From assembly GCA_937875545.1 (NCBI GenBank), contig CALLYE010000092.1:1-46356 (forward strand): 46,356 bases of DNA. Reading direction: 5' to 3'. The DNA comes from DTU078 sp002397345 (lineage in GTDB: Bacteria > Bacillota > Clostridia > Oscillospirales > CAG-272). Within the stretch, counting starts at the first letter, position 1. Each line of letters begins with the position of its first letter. Below are positions 40,984 to 46,356 of this stretch, piece after piece. Made by a program: the position numbers and the translations under genes. The notes under the pieces are model-generated. The model ran no database searches, was not told the DNA's origin, and was given only the letters and a program-made list of their open reading frames with translations.

Positions 40984-41855
40984 TTAGTTATCTCCTTTTC
41001 AGCGAGCAGCGCGTAAAGCGTCACCCATTTGCTCGGTTTACCGACGCGTTCCTTCGGCAGATAGGATTTTGTCAATGTGCCGTCTAATATATATTTGCCG
41101 TCAGCGTCTTTTTTTGTCTTAAGAAGTTCTGCCGCAACATTGTACAAATCGATTTTACCCAGCGCCGCGAGTGAATACGCGACGCTGTGCAGTCCCATGC
41201 GCATCGGCTCGGGCGGATGGAAGGTGTCAATGGTGCGCCAGCCCCTGTCCCCGTCAAGCCCGCCGATTATCGGAACCTTCGGATTGTCTGTGCGATAAAA
41301 CACGTTGTGGCGGTCAAAATATCCGATGAGCGGCTCTGCGAAGGGGCAGTCGACGCCGTGTTTAGCGCATTCGGCGGCTGCGGACAGCGCCCACAGGCAG
41401 GATTTATAACAGGATTTCGGTGTGTGGTCGTAGTTTTTAAGTCTGTGCAGGCAGATAAAGCCGCCGTCGGGCAGTATGTGTTCGGTTGCATATTCTATAA
41501 CTCGACGTATCTTGTCTTCACCGCCGAACCCCAGCGCGACAAGCGCGCGGAGCAGCATAAAATCCGCGCAGCCGCACTCGAAATTGTCCGGTCGTTCGCT
41601 GACCTGTGAAATGCATTCGTCCGCGAGATCCGAGCGGTCAAGCCCGCACTCCGCCAGTGCGGTGAGGTAATAGACATACCACAGCCCGTGCGTATTCTGC
41701 CAGCCGTCGGGCAGTCGTGATGTGATCCACGCCGTAGCCGCGGAGCGGTCGGCGGGCTGACCCAGCAGCTCGGACGCCGCGCGGTATGCAACGGCGGGGT
41801 TTTTGTCCTCGGTCAGCCATTTGATTAAAATGTCGCATGTGTCCATTTGCACCAT
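40971..41855 (-). CDS. Alpha/alpha-toroid-like protein, function unknown
   Basis: A 294-aa soluble protein rich in helices, with repeated W/Y-G segments: GLWYVYYLTALAECGL, DFMLLRALVALGFGG, LPDGGFICLHRLKNYDHTPK, SCLWALSAAAECAKHG and LHSVAYSLAALGKIDLY. This spacing is typical of prenyltransferase/terpene-cyclase-like (six-hairpin toroid) repeats. Catalytic residues cannot be assigned, so it may be a scaffold or a non-enzymatic member. It is the first gene of a two-gene unit with the DUF6144-like gene. Confidence 0.55.
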   Translation of the reverse strand: MVQMDTCDILIKWLTEDKNPAVAYRAASELLGQPADRSAATAWITSRLPDGWQNTHGLWYVYYLTALAECGLDRSDLADECISQVSERPDNFECGCADFMLLRALVALGFGGEDKIRRVIEYATEHILPDGGFICLHRLKNYDHTPKSCYKSCLWALSAAAECAKHGVDCPFAEPLIGYFDRHNVFYRTDNPKVPIIGGLDGDRGWRTIDTFHPPEPMRMGLHSVAYSLAALGKIDLYNVAAELLKTKKDADGKYILDGTLTKSYLPKERVGKPSKWVTLYALLAEKEITKWQK

Positions 41856-41965
41856 CCATTTATGCGGGTGAAATACAATTTCACTATTTTATTTAATAAT
41901 ACAACATAAATCGTGATATGTCAAGTGAAAGTGAACGAAGCATCTCAATAATGTTACCGAAACCC

Positions 41966-41994
41966 TTGACAACGTTATTTAATGGTGGTATACT
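41966..41994 (+). promoter_or_regulatory. Strong promoter of the short-ORF/methyltransferase unit
   Basis: Perfect TTGACA (41966-41971), 17 bases, TATACT (41989-41994). Transcription should start near 42001, giving a leader of about 28 bases to the first ATG. Confidence 0.85.
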
Positions 41995-42028
41995 TTATAA
42001 AAATTCCCAGATATGGAGGAATTAATTC

Positions 42029-42139
42029 ATGGCGGCATATAATTATAATCCATTTGCTCTCGCCGCTCGAGAATTTAATCCGCACGCTGATTGGTATGCA
42101 AACATACCGGCGGGCTTGCCTTTCCGTATTCATTTTTAG
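42029..42139 (+). CDS. 36-aa leader peptide or small protein
   Basis: A short frame with a very good ribosome site (GGAGGAA, 7 bases before ATG) and an immediate strong promoter. The peptide begins MAAYNYNPFALAAREF and ends LPFRIHF; it is rich in aromatic residues, Ala, Asn and Pro, has no membrane helix, and matches nothing I know. Local hairpin GGTATG-CAAA-CATACC (42093-42108) inside it competes with a 9-bp pairing between 42094-42102 and 42145-42153 downstream of the stop. An intrinsic terminator starts 19 bases after the stop and precedes a methyltransferase gene, so this is probably a regulatory leader peptide, though a free-standing small protein is possible. Confidence 0.65.
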   Translation: MAAYNYNPFALAAREFNPHADWYANIPAGLPFRIHF

Positions 42140-42157
42140 CTAAATTTGCATACGAAA

Positions 42158-42203
42158 CCGGCGCGGCTCCGCATGAACGGAACCGCACCGGAATTTTTTA
42201 TTT
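42158..42203 (+). terminator. Intrinsic terminator/attenuator before the methyltransferase
   Basis: A 14-bp stem (42158-42171 with 42178-42191, two G-U pairs), loop CATGAA, then AATTTTTTATTT. The methyltransferase start lies only 11 bases after it and no second promoter is visible, so its expression must depend on read-through. Confidence 0.88.
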
Positions 42204-42213
42204 GAGGTATAAG

Positions 42214-43008
42214 ATGGAACTTCTCGAAGCGCTTAACGCATATTACAGCAATCGCGATGAGGACGGCAGGCTGCTCTCACGGCGGGGCAGCGTGGAATTT
42301 TTGACCACGCTGCGGTATATCGAAAAATATCTGCGCCCGGGTATGAAAATCCTCGAAATCGGCGCGGGTACGGGTCGGTATTCGCACCATTTTGCGCGGA
42401 AGGGCTACGAAGTCGACGCGATCGAGCTGGTCGAACACAATATCGAGATTTTTTGCGCCAACACCCAGCCCGGTGAGCGCGTGACAATCACACAGGGCAA
42501 CGCCGTATCGCTCGGCTTTATCGATTCGGATACATACGACATCACGCTGCTGCTCGGTCCAATGTACCACCTGCTCGACGACGGTGATAAGCGCGCCGCA
42601 ATGGACGAAGCGCTGCGTGTGACAAAGCCGGGCGGCGTATTGTTTATCGCGTATTGCATGAACGAGCCGACGATAATCCAGTTCTGCTTTCTCGGCGGCA
42701 ACCTGCGCCGCGAACTCGACGCGGGAATGATAGATCCGGAAACTTTCCAGACCTCATCCACACCCGCAGAATTGTTCGAGCTGTATCGCCGCGAGGAGAT
42801 AGACGCGCTGGCGGCGCGACTTGACGCCGACCGTCTGCACTTCGTCGGTACGGATATGTATACCAACTATTTCCGAGAATATTTCGACGGCGACACTATT
42901 GATGATGAAACCTTTGGGTTGTACTTGAAATATCACTTTTTCATCTGCGAGCGGAGCGATATGACGGGCATATCACACCACACGCTTGATGTGTTAAGAA
43001 AAAGATAA
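42214..43008 (+). CDS. Class I SAM-dependent methyltransferase
   Basis: A 264-aa methyltransferase. It begins MELLEALNAYYSN, with SVEFLTTLRYIEKYL ahead of the SAM motif ILEIGAGTGRYSHHFA (motif I), then VDAIELVEHNIEIF (motif II, acidic ribose ligand) and DITLLLGPMYHLL and TKPGGVLFIAYC (motifs IV-VI). A helical insertion lies at about 150-220. The substrate is not evident; related proteins are common in Clostridia and are annotated only generically. The ATG after TTTGAGGT is chosen; upstream in-frame codons overlap the terminator. Convergent with glnN, 14 bases apart, no terminator between. Confidence 0.9.
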   Translation: MELLEALNAYYSNRDEDGRLLSRRGSVEFLTTLRYIEKYLRPGMKILEIGAGTGRYSHHFARKGYEVDAIELVEHNIEIFCANTQPGERVTITQGNAVSLGFIDSDTYDITLLLGPMYHLLDDGDKRAAMDEALRVTKPGGVLFIAYCMNEPTIIQFCFLGGNLRRELDAGMIDPETFQTSSTPAELFELYRREEIDALAARLDADRLHFVGTDMYTNYFREYFDGDTIDDETFGLYLKYHFFICERSDMTGISHHTLDVLRKR

Positions 43009-43022
43009 TGTATAATGCACCC

Positions 43023-45164
43023 TCATTTCACTCCGAACAGCAGATCGCCGTATGTGGGGAAGGGCCAATAGTCCTCGGCGGTGAGAACCTCGGCTTCGTC
43101 GGCGGCGGCGCGCAGCTCCGCCATACGCGGAATCACGCTGTCGCGGTAGGCGAACGACTGTTTTGTGATGTCATCAACACCATTAACGGAGCCGCAGTTC
43201 ATGGCGCTGCCGTTGGAAGCGCTGCCGTTCAACGCGGTGACGGCGCTCTCGAGCGCGGCGGCGCGGGCGGCGATAACGGAGGTCAGCGTTGTAAGCTTGA
43301 CGAGCAAATCTTCCTCATAAGAGCAGTCGAGGTCGGCGCGCACCGCCTTTTTCGCGGTCGCCGAGCGCGCGACCTTCGCCGAGTATGACGATACGGCGGG
43401 GAGAATCTGTTTGCGCGTCATGTAAAGCATGGTGTTCGCTTCGATAGCCGTCACCTTGCAGTAGTTGGAAAGGATGATCTCATATCGTGAGCGCAGTTCT
43501 GTTTCGGAATAAACCGCATGCTTCGTTAGCAGTTCGACGCTTTTTTCGCTGATCAGGGCGTGCATGCAGTCGGGCGTGGTTGTATAGTTGGACAGCCCGC
43601 GCACCGTGGTGGCTTCTTTTATCCACGCTTCGTCATAGCCGTTGCCGTTAAAGATAATGCGCTTATGTGCTTTGACGGTCTTTTTGATAAGCTCGTGCAG
43701 CGCGGTGTTGAAATCGGCGGCGCCTTCCAGCTCGTCGGCAAACTGGCGCAGCGACTCGGCGACAGCGGTGTTGATCATGACGTTGGCGCAGGCAATACTG
43801 TTCGACGAGCCGACCATGCGGAACTCGAATTTATTACCCGTGAAGGCGAAGGGAGAGGTGCGGTTGCGGTCGGTCGTATCTTTGGGCAGCGGAGGCAGCA
43901 CGGAGGTGCCCAGCTTGATTTGCTCCTTCGCGGCGGCGCTGTAGGGCGTGTCGTTTTCAACAGCATCGAGGATTGCGGTCAACTCGCTGCCGAGGGACAC
44001 AGATATAATCGCGGGCGGCGCTTCGCACGCGCCCAGACGCAAATCGTTGCCCGCCGTCGCGACAGATACGCGGAGCAGATCCTGATAATCGTCCACAGCC
44101 TTGACCACCGCGACGAGAAAGAGCAGGAACTGCGCGTTCTCATAGGGCGTCTCGCCGGGCGAGAGCAGGTTAACGCCGGTATTCGTGCCGATCGACCAGT
44201 TGTTGTGCTTGCCGGAGCCGTTCACACCCGCGAACGGCTTTTCGTGGAGCAGGCAGACCAACCCGTGGCGCAGCGCGACCTGCTGCATTATCTCCATGGT
44301 GAGCTGGTTGTGGTCGGTCGCGACGTTTGTGGTTGTATATATGGGCGCCAGCTCGTGCTGAGAGGGCGCGGCTTCGTTATGCTCGGTTTTGGCGAGGATG
44401 CCCAGCTTCCACAGCTCCTCGTCAAGCTCTTCCATGAAGGCGGCGACGCGCGGCTTGATCGTGCCGAAGTAATGGTCGTCAAGCTCCTGTCCCTTCGGCG
44501 GGCGCGCGCCGAACAGCGTGCGGCCTGTATAACACAGATCGCGGCGTTCACGGTACATTTCACCGTCAACGAGGAAATATTCCTGCTCCGGCCCGACCGA
44601 GGTGTTCACATATGACACATCGGTGTTGCCGAACAGCCGCAGAATGCGCAGACCCTGCTTGTTTATCGCCGACATCGAGCGGAGCAGCGGCGTTTTTTTG
44701 TCCAGCGCATGTCCGCCGTAGGAGCAGAACGCTGTGGGGATGCACAATGTTCTTCCTTTTATAAAGGCGTATGAAGTCGGGTCCCACGCGGTGTAGCCCC
44801 GCGCCTCGAAAGTAGCGCGCAAACCGCCGGAGGGGAACGACGATGCGTCAGGCTCGCCGCGCACCAGCTCTTTGCCGGAAAACTCCATTATAACCTTGTC
44901 GTCGGAGGTTGGCGTGATGAAGCTGTCATGCTTCTCCGCGGTAATGCCTGTCATCGGCTGGAACCAGTGGGTATAATGCGTCGCGCCATGCTCGACAGCC
45001 CAATCCTTCATGGCGTTTGCGACCATGTTTGCCAGCTCGAGGTTTAAATCTCTGCCTACTTGAATCGTCTTGATCAGAGATTTATATGTATCGGCGGGCA
45101 GGCGCGACTTCATCATTGTGGGACCGAACACCAGAGAGCCGAAATATTCGGGGATATTTTTCAC
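43023..45164 (-). CDS. glnN: Glutamine synthetase type III
   Basis: Makes glutamine from glutamate, ammonia and ATP; the GSIII family forms large dodecamers. The 713-aa length is typical. Signatures include FGSLVFGPTMMKSRLPADTY at the N-terminus, HWFQPMTGITAEKHDSF, VGPEQEYFLVD (metal-binding Glu), HELAPIYTTTN and NKFEFRMVGSSNSIACANV. The start is GTG 45164, 8 bases after GGAGGA; the TTG at 45179 would overlap that site. It is divergent from purF, whose product consumes glutamine. Confidence 0.96.
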   Translation of the reverse strand: MKNIPEYFGSLVFGPTMMKSRLPADTYKSLIKTIQVGRDLNLELANMVANAMKDWAVEHGATHYTHWFQPMTGITAEKHDSFITPTSDDKVIMEFSGKELVRGEPDASSFPSGGLRATFEARGYTAWDPTSYAFIKGRTLCIPTAFCSYGGHALDKKTPLLRSMSAINKQGLRILRLFGNTDVSYVNTSVGPEQEYFLVDGEMYRERRDLCYTGRTLFGARPPKGQELDDHYFGTIKPRVAAFMEELDEELWKLGILAKTEHNEAAPSQHELAPIYTTTNVATDHNQLTMEIMQQVALRHGLVCLLHEKPFAGVNGSGKHNNWSIGTNTGVNLLSPGETPYENAQFLLFLVAVVKAVDDYQDLLRVSVATAGNDLRLGACEAPPAIISVSLGSELTAILDAVENDTPYSAAAKEQIKLGTSVLPPLPKDTTDRNRTSPFAFTGNKFEFRMVGSSNSIACANVMINTAVAESLRQFADELEGAADFNTALHELIKKTVKAHKRIIFNGNGYDEAWIKEATTVRGLSNYTTTPDCMHALISEKSVELLTKHAVYSETELRSRYEIILSNYCKVTAIEANTMLYMTRKQILPAVSSYSAKVARSATAKKAVRADLDCSYEEDLLVKLTTLTSVIAARAAALESAVTALNGSASNGSAMNCGSVNGVDDITKQSFAYRDSVIPRMAELRAAADEAEVLTAEDYWPFPTYGDLLFGVK

Positions 45165-45235
45165 TGCGGAATCCTCCAAGTATAAACTAACGTTTCAAAA
45201 AGATTATTTGTGATATCGTTGCATGACATTTAATA

Positions 45236-45268
45236 CAGCGCCGCAGATAAAAAAATCTTGCGACGCTG
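45236..45268 (-). other. Hairpin in the glnN 5' leader
   Basis: On the minus strand CAGCGTCGCAAGAT pairs with ATCTGCGGCGCTG (one bulge, one G-U) around a T7 loop. No T tract follows, so it is not a terminator; it may stabilise the mRNA or be bound by a regulator. It does not match a riboswitch I know. Confidence 0.5.
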
Positions 45269-45286
45269 GGGTTGTTATCATATATA

Positions 45287-45315
45287 ATTATATACTAACG
45301 CATATTTTTTGTCAA
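45287..45315 (-). promoter_or_regulatory. Promoter of glnN
   Basis: On the minus strand perfect TTGACA (45315-45310), 17 bases, perfect TATAAT (45292-45287). Confidence 0.85.
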
Positions 45316-45436
45316 TAGATTGTTTTGTTAATGCAGGTATCCATTAATCAAGTCTGCAAAATTGCCAGTAATATTTATTAAATAAGCTATAATGACTGTG
45401 CATAATGCATTATTTAAAAAATGTTCTTGCGAGCCC

Positions 45437-45465
45437 TTGACAAACTGAATGAGCTGTGATATAAT
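45437..45465 (+). promoter_or_regulatory. Strong promoter upstream of purF
   Basis: Perfect TTGACA (45437-45442), 17 bases, perfect TATAAT (45460-45465). The terminator at 45519-45569 follows only about 50 bases after the expected start, so most transcripts would be short. Confidence 0.85.
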
Positions 45466-45471
45466 CTTTCG

Positions 45472-45569
45472 GATATGAAAAAGAAAAATTATTTTAAAGA
45501 TGAAAATCAGAATAAAATCGGCGTTCATTCGTGGGTTATTTAACCGTTCGAATGGGCGCCGTATTTTTT
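45472..45569 (+). ncRNA. Candidate small RNA or attenuated purF leader (about 98 nt)
   Basis: The interval between the strong promoter and a good terminator. Its 5' half is A-rich and unstructured; the 3' half is the terminator hairpin. It matches no riboswitch class I recognise (no purine-riboswitch core). An in-frame 22-codon ORF (ATG 45475 to TAA 45543, start MKKKNYFKDEN) lies inside but would be almost leaderless and has no ribosome site, so I do not call it as a gene. Confidence 0.45.
45519..45569 (+). terminator. Intrinsic terminator between promoter and purF
   Basis: A 13-bp stem (45519-45531 with 45549-45561, two G-U pairs) topped by a second small stem GGTTA/TAACC, followed by TATTTTTT. 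Confidence 0.85.
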
Positions 45570-45655
45570 CGCGCAGCTAAGCGGGGTGCTATGAAAAAAG
45601 TTACGTTTTATAAAACTTTATGAGCAATAAATCCATTTTAAAACACGCCGGAGTA

Positions 45656-45664
45656 TGTTATAAT
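45656..45664 (+). promoter_or_regulatory. Extended -10 promoter close to purF
   Basis: TG-T-TATAAT (TATAAT at 45659-45664) with a weak -35 (TTTAAA). It would give purF a short leader independent of the upstream unit. Confidence 0.5.
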
Positions 45665-45724
45665 TAATTCGGCGAATCATAATGCAAGTAAATAACAATT
45701 CTAAATCCGGGGGAAAATATATAT

Positions 45725-46356
45725 ATGAAAGCCCATTTTGACGAAAAGCCGCGCGAGGAATGCGCCGTGTTCGGCGTCAGTACGCAGGGCGGAGAAGCGG
45801 CGGGGATTACATACAACGCCCTGCTGGCGCTTCAGCATCGCGGACAGGAGGGCAGCGGCATCGCCGTCACTGTCGATAACCAGATCGTTTGCCAAAAAGG
45901 CGCGGGTCTTGCCGGCGACGTGTTCGGCGGCGGCGCGCTGGGACAGCTTCCGAAAAGCACGTCGGCGCTGGGACACAACCGTTATTCGACCGCCGGCGGC
46001 GGCTCGGAGTGCAATGTGCAGCCTTTTGTAACCGAATATCTCACCGGGCGGCTCGCCTCCGCGCACAACGGCAATATCACCAACGCGGAGGAGCTGCGCG
46101 AGCGGCTCCGCGGGCTTGGTATCCGCTTCGAGGCGACAAGCGACAGCGAGGTGATTTCAGCGCTCGTCGCGTATTACACCGTGACGCTGGGCAATATAAA
46201 AAGCGGCGTGAAAAAGGCAGTATCCGAGTTGCGCGGCGCGTTTTCGCTTGTTATCCTGTGCGGTGACGGTAAAATCGTCGCCGTGCGCGACGCCGACGGC
46301 TTCCGGCCCCTGTGTATCGGGGTCAGCGACTCGGGCGCGGCGGTCGCGTCGGAGAG
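45725..46356 (+). CDS. purF: Amidophosphoribosyltransferase, 5' part (runs off the window)
   Basis: First committed step of purine synthesis: PRPP plus glutamine gives phosphoribosylamine. About 210 residues are visible. The N-terminal glutaminase domain begins with a 12-residue propeptide ending in EE before the catalytic Cys13 (REECAVFGV), followed by LLALQHRGQEGSGIAV, LGHNRYSTAGG and LASAHNGNITNAEELR, all PurF signatures. A propeptide plus Cys is typical of the Bacillus-type enzyme. GGGGG lies 11 bases before the ATG. The phosphoribosyltransferase domain lies beyond the window. Confidence 0.95.
   Translation, partial: MKAHFDEKPREECAVFGVSTQGGEAAGITYNALLALQHRGQEGSGIAVTVDNQIVCQKGAGLAGDVFGGGALGQLPKSTSALGHNRYSTAGGGSECNVQPFVTEYLTGRLASAHNGNITNAEELRERLRGLGIRFEATSDSEVISALVAYYTVTLGNIKSGVKKAVSELRGAFSLVILCGDGKIVAVRDADGFRPLCIGVSDSGAAVASE

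Noticed and set aside
43560..44615. 351-codon open frame on the plus strand
   Set aside because: It is the antisense of glnN. High GC at third positions leaves long shadow frames; there is no ribosome site and the composition is not protein-like.
45475..45543. 22-codon ORF inside the purF leader
   Set aside because: Start would lie about 3 bases from the transcription start and lacks a ribosome site; its 3' half is the terminator stem.

Overview
The window (about 46 kb) looks like chromosome of an uncultured, endospore-forming member of the class Clostridia, probably Oscillospirales-like. The case rests on Firmicutes-style gene order (dgt-dnaG-rpoD; mraZ-rsmH-ftsL-spoVD-murE-murF-mraY-ftsW-murG-ftsQ-ftsZ), sporulation genes (spoVD, spoVT), HPr kinase, a type III glutamine synthetase, a glmS ribozyme, canonical TTGACA-N17-TATAAT promoters, and GC-rich genes separated by AT-rich gaps. 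The genus is not resolvable by eye.

Layout. 1-2100 (minus): the N-terminal part of hprK, preceded by a cytoplasmic-looking GH32 fructosidase. 2350-3344: perR-rbr, an oxidative-stress pair. 3430-4582 (minus): a small membrane protein gene overlapping a PflX-type radical-SAM gene. 4957-5331: a DUF6514-like protein. 5685-9812: dgt, dnaG and rpoD. 10091-14350: an orphan solute-binding lipoprotein, an iron-containing alcohol dehydrogenase and an MFS transporter. 14655-16736 (minus): a large glycosidase-like protein, divergent from glmS, whose leader carries a glmS self-cleaving ribozyme. 19186-20225: rsmD-coaD. 20367-34782: the dcw (division and cell wall) cluster, which lacks murD, murC, murB and ftsA. 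34944-37058: tRNA-Lys followed by an isolated phage-type lysis cassette. 37148-41855: rtcB, spoVT, a DUF503 gene, bioY, and an overlapping pair of poorly characterised genes. 42029-43008: a 36-codon ORF, an intrinsic terminator and a SAM methyltransferase, arranged like an attenuator. 43023-45164 (minus): glnN. 45437-46356: a promoter-terminator unit (candidate small RNA or attenuated leader), then the 5' part of purF.

How the genes work together. Most of the window is housekeeping: replication and transcription initiation (dnaG, rpoD), amino-sugar supply (glmS), CoA synthesis (coaD), lipid II synthesis and division (dcw cluster), and nitrogen and purine metabolism (glnN, purF; both use or make glutamine). 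Accessory content is thin: the lysis cassette, the glycosidase and transporter genes, and several families of intergenic repeats. Three repeat families stand out: G-rich/C-rich hairpin elements at five places, GTAGGG palindromes at two places, and 7-bp ATTGACA-type tandem repeats that touch the 3' ends of ftsL, spoVD and murF.

The most promising leads for something undescribed are the short-ORF/terminator/methyltransferase unit at 41966-43008, the heptad repeats abutting dcw stop codons, the promoter-terminator unit before purF, and the palindromic operator inside the promoter that drives the glmS ribozyme. No CRISPR array, insertion sequence, integrase or recognisable defence system was found.
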